Shown piece by piece: positions 43,507-54,850 of a stretch of DNA of 64,000 nt. Below the pieces are notes generated by a model, which was given only the letters and a program-made list of their open reading frames with translations, searched no databases and was not told the DNA's origin. Both the position numbers and the translations under genes were made by a program. The number at the start of each line of letters is the position of its first letter. Position 1 is the stretch's first letter. This DNA comes from a beta proteobacterium AAP51. GTDB lineage: Bacteria; Pseudomonadota; Gammaproteobacteria; Burkholderiales; Burkholderiaceae_C. The stretch covers positions 1 to 64,000 of the forward strand of contig LJHT01000016.1 in the NCBI GenBank assembly GCA_001295905.1. Direction: 5' to 3'.

Positions 43507-44921
43507 CGGCCCCGCTGATGACGCTGGCCCAGGCCCAGGCGCTGTTGCCGGGCAGCGTGCTCCTGGGCGATGGGCAGCGGGCCTTCACCCGCGTGCACAG
43601 CGACACCCGCAGCACCCAGCCCGGCGACCTGTTCGTGGCGCTGCGCGGTGAACGTTTCGACGGCCACGACCACCTGGCCGCCGCGCGTGCCGCCGGTGCC
43701 GTGGCTGCGCTGGCCGAGCACGGCGTGGCCGAAGCCGGCCTCGCCGGCCTGCAGGTGCCCGACACCCTGGCCGCGCTGCAGCAGCTGGCGCGCGGCTGGC
43801 GCGCGCAACATGCGCTGCCCGTGGTGGCCGTGACGGGCAGCAACGGCAAGACCACCGTCACGCAGATGGTGGCGGCGATGATGCGCAGCGCCCACGGCGA
43901 AGCCGCGCTGGCCACCGCCGGTAACCTGAACAACCACATCGGCGTGCCGCTGACGCTGCTGCACCTGCGGAACAGCCACCGCGCCGCAGTGGTGGAGCTG
44001 GGCATGAACCACCCGGGCGAGATCGCGCTGCTGGCCGCGCTGGCGCAGCCCACGGTGGCGCTGGTGAACAACGCGCAGCGCGAGCACCAGGAATTCATGG
44101 CCACGGTGGAAGCGGTGGCGCGCGAGAACGGCAGCGTCATCGCCGCGCTGCCGGCCGAGGGCACGGTGGTCATCCCCGCCGACGATGCCTATACGCCGCT
44201 GTGGCGCGAGATGGCCGCAGCCACGGGCCGGCGCCGCGTCATCACCTTCGGCCTTCAAGCAGGCGTGGGGCCCGCGTCCGATCCCTCCCATCACGTGTGG
44301 GCGCGCGCCACCTGGCAGGCGGGCAGCGGCGTGGCTGGCGAATGGCACCTGCAGCTGCACACGCCCGTGGGCGGTGCCGACACCACGCTGGCCCTGGCCG
44401 GCCGCCACAACGTGGCCAACGCGGCGGCTGCCACGGCTTGCGCGCTGGCTGCGGGCCTGCCGCTGGCGGCGGTGGCGCGCGGGCTGGCGGGTTTCCAGGC
44501 CGTGGGCGGGCGCTCGCAGCTGCTGCGCCTGGCCCTGGGCGGGCAGGCCGTCACGCTGGTCAACGACAGCTACAACGCCAACCCCGATTCGGTGCTGGCC
44601 GCCATCCGCGTGCTGGCCGAACTGCCCGGCCCGCGCTGGCTGGTGCTGGGCGACATGGGCGAGGTGGGCGAAGAAGGCCCGCGCTTCCACGCCGAGGTGG
44701 GTGCCGCGGCACGCGCCGCCGGCATCGAGTTTTTCTGGGCTGCCGGCAGCGCCTGCGCGCATGCCGGGGCTGATCGTCATTTCGACACCGTGGCTGAACT
44801 GCTGAGCGCGCTGCCTGCGTCGCGCCCTGCTGCGGCTTCGGTGCTGGTGAAGGGTTCACGCTTCATGAAGATGGAACAGGTGGTGCAGGCACTGCAGCAG
44901 GAGGCCGGCACATGCTCCTGA
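43503..44921 (+). CDS. murF: UDP-MurNAc-pentapeptide synthetase MurF
   Basis: Adds D-Ala-D-Ala to complete the pentapeptide precursor. The ATP motif is [19 protein letters not shown]; the central region is [20 protein letters not shown]; the C-terminal domain has [15 protein letters not shown]. It has 472 residues. It overlaps murE by four bases and mraY by ten. Confidence 0.96.
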   Translation: MTAPLMTLAQAQALLPGSVLLGDGQRAFTRVHSDTRSTQPGDLFVALRGERFDGHDHLAAARAAGAVAALAEHGVAEAGLAGLQVPDTLAALQQLARGWRAQHALPVVAVTGSNGKTTVTQMVAAMMRSAHGEAALATAGNLNNHIGVPLTLLHLRNSHRAAVVELGMNHPGEIALLAALAQPTVALVNNAQREHQEFMATVEAVARENGSVIAALPAEGTVVIPADDAYTPLWREMAAATGRRRVITFGLQAGVGPASDPSHHVWARATWQAGSGVAGEWHLQLHTPVGGADTTLALAGRHNVANAAAATACALAAGLPLAAVARGLAGFQAVGGRSQLLRLALGGQAVTLVNDSYNANPDSVLAAIRVLAELPGPRWLVLGDMGEVGEEGPRFHAEVGAAARAAGIEFFWAAGSACAHAGADRHFDTVAELLSALPASRPAAASVLVKGSRFMKMEQVVQALQQEAGTCS

Positions 44922-46093
44922 GCCTGACCCAATGGCTGCTGCACCTCTACCCGGAAGAGCTGGGTTTCCTGCGCGTCTTCCAGTACCTCACCTTCCGTGC
45001 GGTGCTGGCGGCCATGACCTCGCTGCTCATCGGCCTGGCCTTCGGCCCTTGGGTCATCCGCAAGCTCACCGAGATGAAGATCGGCCAGCCCATCCGCGAG
45101 TACGGCGTGCAGGCCCACCTGGGCAAGAAGGGCACGCCCACCATGGGCGGCGTGCTGGTGCTCATCGGCATCGGCGTCAGCACGCTGCTGTGGTTCGACT
45201 GGAGCAACCGCTTCGTCTGGGTGGTGATGCTGGTCACCTTCGGCTTCGGCGCCATCGGCTGGGTGGACGACTACCGCAAGGTCGTCAACAAAGACCCGGA
45301 AGGCATGCGCAGCCGCGAGAAGTTCTTCTGGCAAAGCCTGATCGGGCTCATCGCCGCGCTCTACCTCGCTTTCAGCGTCAGCGAGACGAACGCGCTGCGC
45401 ACGGTGCAGCTCTTCTTCGACTGGGTGGCCAGCGGCTTCAGCGCCACGCTGCCGCCCAAGGCCGACCTGATGGTGCCCTTCTTCAAGACCGTGAGCTACC
45501 CGCTGGGCGTGTTTGGCTTCATCTTCCTGAGCTGGTTCGTCATCGTGGGCTGCAGCAACGCGGTGAACTTCACCGACGGGCTGGACGGCCTGGCCATCAT
45601 GCCGGTGGTGATGGTGGGCAGCGCCCTGGGCGTGTTCGCCTACGTGGTGGGCAACATCAACTTCAGCCGCTACCTGCTCTTCCCCTACATCCCCGGCGCG
45701 GGCGAACTGCTGATCTTCTGCGCTGCCATGGCCGGCGCGGGCCTGGCCTTCCTGTGGTTCAACACCAGCCCGGCCCAGGTGTTCATGGGCGACGTGGGCG
45801 CGCTGGCGCTGGGCGGCGCCCTGGGCACCATCGCCGTCATCACGCGGCAGGAAATCGTGCTGGCCATCATGGGCGGCATCTTCGTGGCCGAAGCGCTGAG
45901 CGTGATGCTGCAGGTGGGCTGGTTCAAGTACACGAAGAAGAAGTACGGCACGGGCCGGCGCATCTTCCTCATGGCGCCGCTGCACCACCACTTCGAGAAA
46001 AAGGGCTGGGCCGAGACGCAGGTGGTGGTGCGCTTCTGGATCATCACCATGCTGCTGTGCCTGATCGGCCTGGCCAGCCTGAAGCTCAGGTGA
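44912..46093 (+). CDS. mraY: Phospho-MurNAc-pentapeptide transferase MraY
   Basis: Makes lipid I by moving phospho-MurNAc-pentapeptide to undecaprenyl phosphate. About ten membrane helices. Conserved cytoplasmic residues: [22 protein letters not shown] (catalytic Asp pair) and [10 protein letters not shown]; the C-terminal cytoplasmic loop has [13 protein letters not shown] with the HHH motif. It has 393 residues, slightly longer than E. coli MraY (360). It lies 10 bases before murD. Confidence 0.96.
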   Translation: MLLSLTQWLLHLYPEELGFLRVFQYLTFRAVLAAMTSLLIGLAFGPWVIRKLTEMKIGQPIREYGVQAHLGKKGTPTMGGVLVLIGIGVSTLLWFDWSNRFVWVVMLVTFGFGAIGWVDDYRKVVNKDPEGMRSREKFFWQSLIGLIAALYLAFSVSETNALRTVQLFFDWVASGFSATLPPKADLMVPFFKTVSYPLGVFGFIFLSWFVIVGCSNAVNFTDGLDGLAIMPVVMVGSALGVFAYVVGNINFSRYLLFPYIPGAGELLIFCAAMAGAGLAFLWFNTSPAQVFMGDVGALALGGALGTIAVITRQEIVLAIMGGIFVAEALSVMLQVGWFKYTKKKYGTGRRIFLMAPLHHHFEKKGWAETQVVVRFWIITMLLCLIGLASLKLR

Positions 46094-46103
46094 ACACCTA
46101 GAC

Positions 46104-47912
46104 ATGTTCTTCCTGAAAGACCTCCCCGTCCTCGTGCTGGGCCTCGGCGACAGCGGCCTGGCCATGGTGCGCTGGTGCGTGCGCCTGGGCGCGCAGGTGC
46201 GGGTGTGGGATTCCCGCGAGCACACCGCGGGCGACGCCGCGCTGGCCAGCGAAGGCCTGGCCGTGCAGCGCCTGCGCGGTGAGCTGCTGCCCGCCGAACT
46301 GAGTGGCATGCAGCTGGTGCTGAAGAGCCCGGGCCTGGCGCCCACCGACCCGCGCGTGGCGCCGCTGCTGGATGAAGCGCGTGCCATCGGCATTGCGGTG
46401 CTGGGCGAGCTGGACCTCTTTGCCCGCGCGCTGGCCGACCTGAAGGCCGCCTGGGGCTATGCGCCGCAGGTGCTGGCCATCACCGGCACCAACGGCAAGA
46501 CCACCACCACGGCCATGACCGCGCTGCTGGTGGCCCGCGCCGGCCGCCGCGTGGCCACGGCCGGCAACATCGGCCCGACGCTGCTGGACACGCTGAGTGC
46601 GCAGATCGCGGTGCTGCCTGAGCCGCCGCAGCTGCTTGCAGCCGATGCTGAGGAAGCCCCGCTGCCGGCCGCCGAGGCAGAGCCCGTGCAGGCCGCTGAG
46701 CCCGAGGCAGAACCACCGCTCGCGGCCCAAGCTGAAGCCGAACCTGATGCTTCAAGCGAGCCCGCCGCTGCACCCGAGCCCCAGCCAGAGCCCGAGACCG
46801 AACCCAAACCCGCACCCGCACCCGAACCCGGCCCGGCCGACAGCCTGCCGCAGGTCTGGGTGCTGGAACTCAGCAGCTTCCAGCTCGAAGGCGGCGGCAC
46901 CGGCGTGCGCGGCTTCGAGCCCGCCGCCGCCACGGTGCTGAACCTCACGCAAGACCACCTGGACTGGCACGGCAGCATGGCCGCCTACGGCGCGGCCAAG
47001 GCGCGCATCTTCGGCCAGCAGGCGGTGATGGTCATCAACCGCGACGACGCGCTGGTAGAAGCCCTGGTGCCGCAGCCCGTGGCCCCGGTGAAGGCCAAGG
47101 GCGCCAAGGCCGCCCCCAAGGCCAAGCCCGTGCTGCGCGACGTGCGGCGTTTCGGCCTGGGCGCGCCGCAGCGGCCGGGTGATTTCGGCGTGGTGGAAGA
47201 AAACGGCATGGCTTGGCTGGTGCGGGCCTTGCCAGCCGACGAAACCGTCAAGCGCAAGAAGGGCGAGGAAGAGGAAATCCACCTGCAGCGCCTGATGCCG
47301 GCCGACGCGCTGCGCGTGCGCGGCCGCCACAACGCCGCCAACGCCTTGGCCGCGCTGGCGCTGGCCACGGCCATCGGCTGCCCGCTGGCGCCCATGCTGC
47401 ACGGCCTGCGTGAATACACCGGCGAGCCGCACCGCGTGGCCTTCGTCGCGCGTGTGCCCGTGCAGGGCCCGAACGGAAGCTTCGATGTCGAAGCCTTCGA
47501 CGACAGCAAGGGCACCAACGTCGGCGCCACCGTGGCCGCGCTGAACGGCCTGGGCGCCGACCAGGCGCCGGGCCGGCTGGTGGTCATCCTCGGCGGCGAC
47601 GGCAAGGGGCAGGACTTCACGCCGCTGCGCCAGCCCTTGGCGCAGCACGCCCGCGCCGTGGCCATGCTGGGCCGCGATGCGGCGGCCATCGAGGCTGCGC
47701 TCATCGGCCACCTGGGCCCCGTGCCCTGGCAGCGCCACGACAGCCTGGAAGCCGCCGTGGCCTGGTGCTTCGCGCAGGCCGAGCCGGGTGATGCCGTGCT
47801 GCTGAGCCCGGCCTGCGCCAGCCTGGACATGTTCCGCAACTACGTGCACCGCGCCGAGGTCTTCGTCGCCGCGGTGCAGGCGCAGGCGGCCGAACGCGGG
47901 GTGATGGTGTGA
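46104..47912 (+). CDS. murD: UDP-MurNAc-L-Ala-D-Glu ligase MurD with unusual Pro/Glu-rich insertion
   Basis: Adds D-glutamate to UDP-MurNAc-L-Ala. ATP motif [17 protein letters not shown] (about residue 130), [21 protein letters not shown], the ring [17 protein letters not shown], and the C-terminal [11 protein letters not shown] are present, so the enzyme looks active. At 602 residues it is well above the usual 440-500. The extra length is mainly residues about 173-247, almost only Pro, Glu and Ala, inserted between the central-domain strand ending in the LSAQIAV region and the [10 protein letters not shown] motif. Smaller Lys/Ala and Lys/Glu-rich insertions follow (about 322-345 and 380-395). 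Overlaps ftsW by four bases. Confidence 0.95.
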   Translation: MFFLKDLPVLVLGLGDSGLAMVRWCVRLGAQVRVWDSREHTAGDAALASEGLAVQRLRGELLPAELSGMQLVLKSPGLAPTDPRVAPLLDEARAIGIAVLGELDLFARALADLKAAWGYAPQVLAITGTNGKTTTTAMTALLVARAGRRVATAGNIGPTLLDTLSAQIAVLPEPPQLLAADAEEAPLPAAEAEPVQAAEPEAEPPLAAQAEAEPDASSEPAAAPEPQPEPETEPKPAPAPEPGPADSLPQVWVLELSSFQLEGGGTGVRGFEPAAATVLNLTQDHLDWHGSMAAYGAAKARIFGQQAVMVINRDDALVEALVPQPVAPVKAKGAKAAPKAKPVLRDVRRFGLGAPQRPGDFGVVEENGMAWLVRALPADETVKRKKGEEEEIHLQRLMPADALRVRGRHNAANALAALALATAIGCPLAPMLHGLREYTGEPHRVAFVARVPVQGPNGSFDVEAFDDSKGTNVGATVAALNGLGADQAPGRLVVILGGDGKGQDFTPLRQPLAQHARAVAMLGRDAAAIEAALIGHLGPVPWQRHDSLEAAVAWCFAQAEPGDAVLLSPACASLDMFRNYVHRAEVFVAAVQAQAAERGVMV

Positions 47913-49198
47913 CCGCCTCCACCACCCGCTTCGTCACCAGCTTCGGCCAGAGGCTGGGTGCCTGGCCGCGCCGGCTGCGCGGCTGGTTCGCCCCGCGCGA
48001 GGCCGGCGCGGGCGCCTTGCCCGTGCGCGACCACATCCACATCGGCGGCAGCCGCCCGGTGCGCCTGATGGCCTTCGACCAGACCCTCGTGGCCGTGGTG
48101 GCTGCGCTCATCGCCCTGGGCGTGGTGATGGTCTATTCGGCCAGCGTGGCGCTGCCCGACAACCCCAAGTTCGCGAACTACACGCAAACCTTCTTCCTGC
48201 GCCGCCACCTGCTGGCGCTGTGCATCGCCTTCGTGGCCGCACTGGCGGTGGTGCAGGTACCCATGCGCGTGTGGGAAAAGCAGGCGCCGGTGATCTTCCT
48301 CATCGCGCTCATCCTGCTGGTGATCGTGCTCGTGCCCTTCATCGGCAAGGTGGTGAACTTCTCGCGCCGCTGGATCCCGCTGGGCTTCATGAACTTCCAG
48401 CCCAGTGAACTGGGCAAGCTGGCCATCGCGCTGTACGCCGCCAACTACATGGTGCGGCGCATGGACGCGCGCGAGAACTTCTTCCGCGCCGTCTCGCCCA
48501 TGGTGGTGGCGGTGGCCTTCGTGGGCGTGCTGCTGATGCGCCAGCCCGACCTGGGCGCCTTCATCGTCATCGCCACCATCGCCCTGGGCATCCTGTTCCT
48601 GGGCGGCGTGAACGCGCGCATGTTCTTCCTGATGTCGGCGGTGATCATCGCCACCGTCTCGCTGTACCTGTACTTCGACGACCTGCGGCGCGAGCGCATC
48701 CTGGCCTACCTCGACCCCTGGAACCCCATCTACGCGCAGGGCAAGGGCTACCAGCTCACGCACAGCCTCATCGCCCTGGGCCGGGGCGAGATCTTCGGCC
48801 AGGGCCTGGGCGCCAGCGTCGAGAAGCTGCACTACCTGCCCGAGGCGCACACCGACTTCCTGCTCGCCGTCATCGGTGAGGAACTGGGCTTCGTGGGCGT
48901 GGCCACCGTCATCGTCAGCTTCTTCTGGATGACGCGGCGCATCTTCCACATCGGCCGCCAGGCCATCGCGCTGGACCGCGTGTTCGCCGGCCTGCTGTGC
49001 CAGGGCATCGGCATCTGGATCGGCTTCCAGGCCTTCATCAACATGGGCGTGAACCTGGGCGTGCTGCCCACCAAGGGCCTGACGCTGCCGCTGATGAGCT
49101 ATGGCGGCAGCGCCATCCTGATGAACCTGGTGGCGCTGGCGATGGTGCTGCGGGTGGACATCGAGAACCGTGCGCTGATGCGAGGTGGCCGCGCATGA
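47909..49198 (+). CDS. ftsW: Septal peptidoglycan glycosyltransferase FtsW
   Basis: SEDS-family polymerase that builds septal glycan with FtsI. About ten membrane helices. [20 protein letters not shown] contains the conserved catalytic-region Asp, and [17 protein letters not shown] is the family's signature. It has 429 residues, with a cytoplasmic N-terminus of about 45 residues rich in Arg. Overlaps murD and murG by four bases each. Confidence 0.96.
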   Translation: MTASTTRFVTSFGQRLGAWPRRLRGWFAPREAGAGALPVRDHIHIGGSRPVRLMAFDQTLVAVVAALIALGVVMVYSASVALPDNPKFANYTQTFFLRRHLLALCIAFVAALAVVQVPMRVWEKQAPVIFLIALILLVIVLVPFIGKVVNFSRRWIPLGFMNFQPSELGKLAIALYAANYMVRRMDARENFFRAVSPMVVAVAFVGVLLMRQPDLGAFIVIATIALGILFLGGVNARMFFLMSAVIIATVSLYLYFDDLRRERILAYLDPWNPIYAQGKGYQLTHSLIALGRGEIFGQGLGASVEKLHYLPEAHTDFLLAVIGEELGFVGVATVIVSFFWMTRRIFHIGRQAIALDRVFAGLLCQGIGIWIGFQAFINMGVNLGVLPTKGLTLPLMSYGGSAILMNLVALAMVLRVDIENRALMRGGRA

Positions 49199-50283
49199 GC
49201 CACCTGGTCGTCATGGCTGCGGGCACGGGCGGGCACATCATTCCGGGGCTGGCCATCGCGCGCGAGATGCAAAGCCGCGGCTGGACGGTCAGCTGGCTGG
49301 GCACCTCGCACGGCATGGAAAACAAGCTGGTCCCGCCGTCGGGTTTGGCGATGGACACCATCACCTTCAGCGGCCTGCGCGGCAAGGGCCTGCTGCACAC
49401 CGCCACGGGCGGGCTGCGGCTGATGAAGGCCTTCTGGGACTGCCTGGGCATCCTGCGCCGCCGCGGCGCCGATGCCGTGCTGGGCATGGGCGGCTATGTG
49501 TGTTTTCCGGGCGGTCTGATGGCCAGCCTGCTGAACAAGCCGCTGGTGCTGGTGAACGCCGATGCCGCGCTGCTGCTCAGCAACCGCAGCCTGCTGCCCG
49601 TGGCCGACCGCGTGGCCTTCGGCTTCAGCGGGCCCGCGGTGCAGGGCGTGAAGAACGCGGTGGTCACCGGCAATGCCGTACGCGCCGAGATCGAGGCGCT
49701 GCCCGCGCCGGCCGAACGCTGGGCGGGCCGCAGCGGCCCGCTGCGCCTGCTGGTGGTGGGCGGCAGTCTGGGTGCGCAGGTGCTGAACCGCACGCTGCCG
49801 GCGGCGCTGGCGCTGCTGCCTGCGGCGCAGCGGCCGGTGGTGGTGCATCAAACCGGCGCCCAGCAGTCTGACGAGGTGCGTGCCGCCTACGCGCAGCACG
49901 GCCTGCAGGCCGAGGTGCGGCCCTTCATCGACGACATGCCGGCGCAGCTGGCCGCCTGCGACCTGATGGTGTGCCGCGCGGGTGCCGTCACCGTCAGCGA
50001 ACTCTGCGCTGCTGGCGTGCCCGCCGTGCTGGTGCCCTTCATCGCCAGCACCACGGCCCACCAGCGCGACAACGCCGCCTGGATGGCCGGGCAGGGCGCG
50101 GCGCTGCACCTGCCGCAGGCCGAACTCACGCCGCAGGCCCTGGCCGATGCCCTGGCCGGGCAGACGCGCGAAGGCCTGCTGGCCATGGCCGAGAAGGCCC
50201 GCGCGCTGGCCCAGCCGCGCGCTGCGGCGCGCGTGGCCGACGAGATCGAGGCGCTGGTGAAGAAGCCGGGGCGTGCCGCATGA
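49195..50283 (+). CDS. murG: Lipid II synthase MurG (GlcNAc transferase)
   Basis: Adds GlcNAc to lipid I on the cytoplasmic face of the membrane. GT-B fold: [15 protein letters not shown] is the N-terminal glycine loop; [31 protein letters not shown] and [24 protein letters not shown] are the other family motifs. It has 362 residues. Starts at 49195 inside the ftsW stop and overlaps murC by four bases. Confidence 0.97.
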   Translation: MSHLVVMAAGTGGHIIPGLAIAREMQSRGWTVSWLGTSHGMENKLVPPSGLAMDTITFSGLRGKGLLHTATGGLRLMKAFWDCLGILRRRGADAVLGMGGYVCFPGGLMASLLNKPLVLVNADAALLLSNRSLLPVADRVAFGFSGPAVQGVKNAVVTGNAVRAEIEALPAPAERWAGRSGPLRLLVVGGSLGAQVLNRTLPAALALLPAAQRPVVVHQTGAQQSDEVRAAYAQHGLQAEVRPFIDDMPAQLAACDLMVCRAGAVTVSELCAAGVPAVLVPFIASTTAHQRDNAAWMAGQGAALHLPQAELTPQALADALAGQTREGLLAMAEKARALAQPRAAARVADEIEALVKKPGRAA

Positions 50284-51662
50284 AACACGTGCTGAAGCAC
50301 ATCCACTTCGTCGGCGTGGGCGGCGCCGGCATGAGCGCCATCGCCGAGGTGCTGCAGCAGCAGGGCTACCGCGTCAGCGGCTCCGACCAGGCCGAAAGCC
50401 CCATCACGCGCCGCCTGGCCACGCTGGGCGTGCAGGTGCACATCGGCCATGCCGCGGCGCACATCGCCGGCGCGCAGGCCGTGGTCACCAGCACCGCGGT
50501 GAAGGCCGACAACCCCGAGGTGCTGGCCGCGCGCGAAGCCCGCGTGCCGGTGGTGCCGCGCGCCGTGCTGCTGGCCGAGCTGATGCGCCTGAAGCAGGGC
50601 ATCGCCATCGCCGGCACGCACGGCAAGACCACCACCACCTCGCTCACCGCCAGCGTGCTGGCCGAGGGCGGGCTGGACCCGACCTTCGTCATTGGCGGGC
50701 AGCTGCTGGCCGCGGGCTCGAACTCGAAACTCGGCACGGGCGATTTCATCGTCGTCGAGGCCGACGAGAGCGACGCCAGCTTCCTGTTCCTGACCCCCGT
50801 GATCAGCGTCGTCACCAACATCGACGCCGACCACATGGAGACCTACGGCCACAGCCTCGATCGGCTGCACACGGCCTTCGTCGACTTTCTGCACCGCCTG
50901 CCCTTCTACGGCCGCGCCGTGCTGTGCAGCGACGACGCCGGCGTGCGCAACATCCTGCCGCGCCTGCAGCGCCCGATGCTCACCTACGGCACCGACGACG
51001 GTGCAGAGCTGCGCGCCGTGAACGTGCAGGCCTTGGCCGGCGGCCAGATGGCCTTCACCGCGCAACAGGCCGGCCATGCCGACCTGGCCGTGACGCTGAA
51101 CCTCGCCGGCCTGCACAACGTGCGCAACGCGCTGGCGGCCATCGCCGTGGCGCGGGAACTGGAAGTGGCCGATGCGCCCATCGCTGCCGCGCTGGCGGCT
51201 TTCGCCGGCGTCGGCCGGCGTTTCCAGCGCCACGGCGAACTGGCCACGGCCGATGGCGGCCGCGCGCTGCTGATCGACGACTACGGCCACCACCCCGTGG
51301 AGATGGCCGCCGTGCTGGCCGCCGCACGCGGCGCCTTCCCGGGCCGCCGCCTGGTGCTGGCCTTCCAGCCGCACCGCCACACCCGCACGCGCGACTGCTT
51401 TGCAGATTTCGCCACCGTGCTGCAGGGCTTCGACGCCGTGCTGCTGGCTGACATCTATGCCGCGGGCGAGGCGCCCATCGCGGGCATCAGCAGCGCGGCG
51501 CTGGCGGCGGCGGTGCCGCGCGCGAAGCACGTGGGCGACCTCTCCGAACTGCCGGCCGCGCTGCACGCCACGCTGCGCGGCGGCGACGTGCTCATCACCA
51601 TGGGCGCCGGCTCCATCGGCGGCCTGCCGCGACAACTGATGCAAGAGGGGGCCGCTGCATGA
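50280..51662 (+). CDS. murC: UDP-MurNAc-L-alanine ligase MurC
   Basis: Joins L-Ala to UDP-MurNAc, the first amino acid of the stem peptide. The nucleotide-binding N-terminus is [17 protein letters not shown]; the ATP motif is [13 protein letters not shown]; the central motif [12 protein letters not shown] and the C-terminal [14 protein letters not shown] are typical. It has 460 residues. Overlaps ddl by four bases. Confidence 0.97.
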   Translation: MKHVLKHIHFVGVGGAGMSAIAEVLQQQGYRVSGSDQAESPITRRLATLGVQVHIGHAAAHIAGAQAVVTSTAVKADNPEVLAAREARVPVVPRAVLLAELMRLKQGIAIAGTHGKTTTTSLTASVLAEGGLDPTFVIGGQLLAAGSNSKLGTGDFIVVEADESDASFLFLTPVISVVTNIDADHMETYGHSLDRLHTAFVDFLHRLPFYGRAVLCSDDAGVRNILPRLQRPMLTYGTDDGAELRAVNVQALAGGQMAFTAQQAGHADLAVTLNLAGLHNVRNALAAIAVARELEVADAPIAAALAAFAGVGRRFQRHGELATADGGRALLIDDYGHHPVEMAAVLAAARGAFPGRRLVLAFQPHRHTRTRDCFADFATVLQGFDAVLLADIYAAGEAPIAGISSAALAAAVPRAKHVGDLSELPAALHATLRGGDVLITMGAGSIGGLPRQLMQEGAAA

Positions 51663-52654
51663 AGGCCGAGATCCCATCCCTGGGCAAGGTCGCTGTCTTG
51701 ATGGGCGGCCGCAGCGCCGAGCGCGAGGTCTCGCTGATGTCGGGCACCGGCGTGCTGGCCGCCCTGCGCAGCCAGGGCGTGGACGCGCACGCCTTCGACC
51801 CCGCCGCGCGCGACCTGTCGGAACTGAAGCGCGATGGTTTCCAGCGCGTCTTCATCGCCCTTCACGGCCGCCACGGCGAAGACGGCACGGTGCAGGGCGC
51901 GCTGGAACTGCTGGGCATCCCGTACACCGGCAGCGGCGTGATGGCCAGCGCCATCGCCATGGACAAGGTGATGACCAAGCGCGTGTGGGTGGCCGAAGGC
52001 CTGCCCACGCCGCGCTGGCAGTGGCTGGCGCCCGAACGCCAGGCGCGCGAAGACCTGATGGCCGTGCCCGATGCCATCGGCCTGCCGCTGATCGTGAAGC
52101 CGCCGCGCGAGGGCAGCAGCATCGGCATCACCAAGGTGGCCGGCTACAGCCAGATGCAGGATGCCGTGGCCCTGGCCGCGCAGTACGACCGCGACGTGCT
52201 CTGCGAAGAGTTCATCGAGGGCATCGAGCTCACCTGCCCGGTGCTGGGCGAAGGCACCAGCGCCCGCGCGCTGCCGGTCATCGCCATCGAGGCGCCCGAG
52301 GGCAAGTACGACTTCCAGAACAAGTACTACACCGACGTCGTGCAGTACCGCGTGCCCAGCGGCCTGGCGCCTGAAGAAGAAGCCGAGGTGCAGCGCCTCA
52401 CGCTGGCCGCCTACCGCACGCTGGGCTGCCGCGGCTGGGGCCGCGCCGACCTGATGCTGCGCGCGCGCGACCGCAAGCCCTTCCTGCTGGAGATGAACAC
52501 CAGCCCGGGCATGACCGGCCACTCGCTGGTGCCGATGTCGGCGCGTGCCGCCGGCATCAACTACGAAGCCCTGTGCGTGCAGTTGCTGCAGGCGGCGGCG
52601 CTGGACACGCCGCCGGCCGCGGCCGCGGCTGCCTCTGAAACCCCGGCCGTCTGA
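51659..52654 (+). CDS. ddl: D-alanine-D-alanine ligase
   Basis: Makes the D-Ala-D-Ala dipeptide for MurF. ATP-grasp fold: [17 protein letters not shown] at the N-terminus, [10 protein letters not shown] in the omega region, and [16 protein letters not shown] with the Mg-binding Glu and Asn at the C-terminus. It has 331 residues, with a small Ala/Pro-rich tail. Clustered ddl genes are often called ddlB. Eight bases before ftsQ. Confidence 0.96.
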   Translation: MKAEIPSLGKVAVLMGGRSAEREVSLMSGTGVLAALRSQGVDAHAFDPAARDLSELKRDGFQRVFIALHGRHGEDGTVQGALELLGIPYTGSGVMASAIAMDKVMTKRVWVAEGLPTPRWQWLAPERQAREDLMAVPDAIGLPLIVKPPREGSSIGITKVAGYSQMQDAVALAAQYDRDVLCEEFIEGIELTCPVLGEGTSARALPVIAIEAPEGKYDFQNKYYTDVVQYRVPSGLAPEEEAEVQRLTLAAYRTLGCRGWGRADLMLRARDRKPFLLEMNTSPGMTGHSLVPMSARAAGINYEALCVQLLQAAALDTPPAAAAAASETPAV

Positions 52655-52662
52655 ACCACCCC

Positions 52663-53508
52663 ATGCCGCGCAGCCCCGCCGCCCGCCCCGCCGCCAGCGC
52701 CCCGCCGCTGGTGCTGCCGGCCGACGTGCGCCTGATGAACGGCGTGGCCACCGTCGTCTTCGTGCTGGCGGCGCTGGGTGCGGCCGTGGCCAGCGTGCTG
52801 TGGCTGATGCGCAGCCCGCTGTTCCCCATCCGCGCCATCCAGGTGCAGGGCGATGTGGCGCGCAACAGCGTGCCCACCATCCGCGCCAACGCCGCGCCGC
52901 AGCTGGCCGGCAACTTCTTCAGCGTCAACCTGCAGGCCGGCCGTGCCGCCTTCGAGGCCGTGCCCTGGGTGCGCCGTGCCGTGGTGCGCCGCGTCTGGCC
53001 CGACGTGCTGGCGGTGCACCTGGAAGAGCACCGCGCCGCTGCGCTGTGGGAAGGGCCGGGCGGCGAAGAAGGCACGGGCGCCGAACGCCTGGTGAACAGC
53101 TTTGGCGAGGTTTTCGAAGCCAACGTGGGCGATGTGGAAGACGACAGCCTGCCCGTGCTGGCCGGCCCCGAGGGCAGCGCCGCGGCCATGCTGGCGCTGC
53201 TGCAGCGTGTGCAGCCCGCGCTGGCGCGGCTGGAGATGAATGTGGCCCGCGTGCAGCTCAGCGGCCGTGGGAGCTGGCGCGTGGAACTGGACAGCGGCGC
53301 CGCGCTGGAACTGGGCCGCGGCAGCGAAGAAGAACTGGTGGCGCGCAGCGAGCGTTTCGTGCGCACCTACACGCAGGTGGCGGCGCAGTGGCAGCAGCCG
53401 CTGGAATACGCCGACCTGCGCCACACCGACGGTTATGCCGTGCGCCTGCGCGGCGTGAGCACCACCTTGCCGACGGGCAGCGCACCCGCAGCGGCCAGAA
53501 ACAACTGA
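52663..53508 (+). CDS. ftsQ: Cell division protein FtsQ
   Basis: Bitopic divisome scaffold that binds FtsL and FtsB. A cytoplasmic Pro/Ala-rich start leads to a membrane helix (TVVFVLAALGAAVASVLWLM), then the periplasmic POTRA domain (FPIRAIQVQGDVARNSVPTI) and the beta domain with VRRVWPDVLAVHLEEHRAAALW, a family hallmark. It has 281 residues. Ten bases separate it from ftsA. Confidence 0.94.
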   Translation: MPRSPAARPAASAPPLVLPADVRLMNGVATVVFVLAALGAAVASVLWLMRSPLFPIRAIQVQGDVARNSVPTIRANAAPQLAGNFFSVNLQAGRAAFEAVPWVRRAVVRRVWPDVLAVHLEEHRAAALWEGPGGEEGTGAERLVNSFGEVFEANVGDVEDDSLPVLAGPEGSAAAMLALLQRVQPALARLEMNVARVQLSGRGSWRVELDSGAALELGRGSEEELVARSERFVRTYTQVAAQWQQPLEYADLRHTDGYAVRLRGVSTTLPTGSAPAAARNN

Positions 53509-53518
53509 AAGACAGCAC

Positions 53519-54751
53519 ATGGCCAAAGAATTCAAGGACATGGTGTTCGCGCTGGACATCGGCACCGCCAAGGTGATGGTGGTGGCCGCCGAGGTGCTGC
53601 CCAGTGGCGAGCTGCGCGTCGCCGGCCTGGGGGTGGCGCCCACGCACGGCCTGAAGCGCGGCGTGGTGGTGAACATCGACGCCACCGTGCAGAGCATCCA
53701 GCAGGCGCTGAAAGAGGCCGAGATGATGGCCGCCTGCAAGATCACCAGCGTCTACACCGGCATCACCGGCAGCCACATCCGCGGCCAGAACAGCACCGGC
53801 ATGGTCATCGTGCGCGACAACCGGGAGGTCACCACCACCGACGTGGGCCGCGTGGTGGAAACCGCCAAGGCCATCAGCATCCCGAACGACCAGCGCCTGC
53901 TGCTGGTGGAGCCGCAGGAGTTCGTCATCGACGGGCACGAGGTGAAAGAGCCCATCGGCATGAGCGGCAGCCGGCTCGAGGTGAAGGTGCACATCGTCAC
54001 TGGCGCGCAGAGCGCGGCCGAGAACATCCTCAAGTGCGTGCGCCGCTGCGGCCTGGAGGTGGAGCGCCTGGTGCTGAACCCCAGCGCCAGCGCCGCCGCG
54101 GTGCTGAGCGACGACGAAAAGTCGCTGGGCGTGGCCGTGGTCGACATCGGCGCCGGCACCACCGACGTGCAGATCTACACCGACGGCAGCGTGCGCCACA
54201 CCGCCGTGATTCCCATCGCTGGTGACCTGATCACCAGCGACATCGCGATGGCGCTGCGCACGCCCACGAAAGACGCGGAGGAGATCAAGGTCGAGCACGG
54301 CGTGGCCAAGCAGCTGCTGGCCGACCCCGGCGACCAGATCGAGGTGCCCGGCCTGGGCGACCGCGCGCCGCGGCTGCTGAGCCGCCAGGCGCTGGCCGGC
54401 GTGATCGAGCCGCGCGTGGAAGAGATCTTCAGCCTGGTGCACCAGGTCATCCGCGAAAGCGGCTTCGAGGAACTGCTCAGCAGCGGCGTCGTCATCACCG
54501 GCGGCAGCGCGGTGATGCCCGGCATGGTGGAGCTGGGCGAAGACATCTTCCTGAAGCCGGTGCGCAAGGGCCTGCCGCTCTACCACGGCGCGCTCTACGA
54601 CATGGTGGCCAACCCGCGCAGCGCCACCGTGATGGGTTTGCTGGAAGAAGCCCGCGTGGCACGCGCACGCGGTTTCAAGGCGGCGGCACAGGCAGGTTCG
54701 GTGAAGAACCTGGTGGGGCGCGCCAAAGACTGGTTCCTTGGGAATTTCTAG
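53519..54751 (+). CDS. ftsA: Cell division protein FtsA
   Basis: Actin-like protein that ties FtsZ filaments to the membrane. ATP-binding phosphate loops are FALDIGTAKVMVV and VVDIGAGTTDVQIY; VVITGGSAVMPGMVELGE is the adenosine motif. A C-terminal amphipathic helix (VGRAKDWFLGNF) serves as the membrane anchor. It has 410 residues, normal size. The 99-base gap after it, with two A/T-rich runs, leads to ftsZ. Confidence 0.97.
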   Translation: MAKEFKDMVFALDIGTAKVMVVAAEVLPSGELRVAGLGVAPTHGLKRGVVVNIDATVQSIQQALKEAEMMAACKITSVYTGITGSHIRGQNSTGMVIVRDNREVTTTDVGRVVETAKAISIPNDQRLLLVEPQEFVIDGHEVKEPIGMSGSRLEVKVHIVTGAQSAAENILKCVRRCGLEVERLVLNPSASAAAVLSDDEKSLGVAVVDIGAGTTDVQIYTDGSVRHTAVIPIAGDLITSDIAMALRTPTKDAEEIKVEHGVAKQLLADPGDQIEVPGLGDRAPRLLSRQALAGVIEPRVEEIFSLVHQVIRESGFEELLSSGVVITGGSAVMPGMVELGEDIFLKPVRKGLPLYHGALYDMVANPRSATVMGLLEEARVARARGFKAAAQAGSVKNLVGRAKDWFLGNF

Positions 54752-54850
54752 GAGGGGTGCATGCATGACACGGCATAGACCGGCGAAAAAAAGCCACCCC
54801 GTTTTTTCAACACACAGGCAACTGCAATTCAACGAAGCTAGGAGGCTCAC

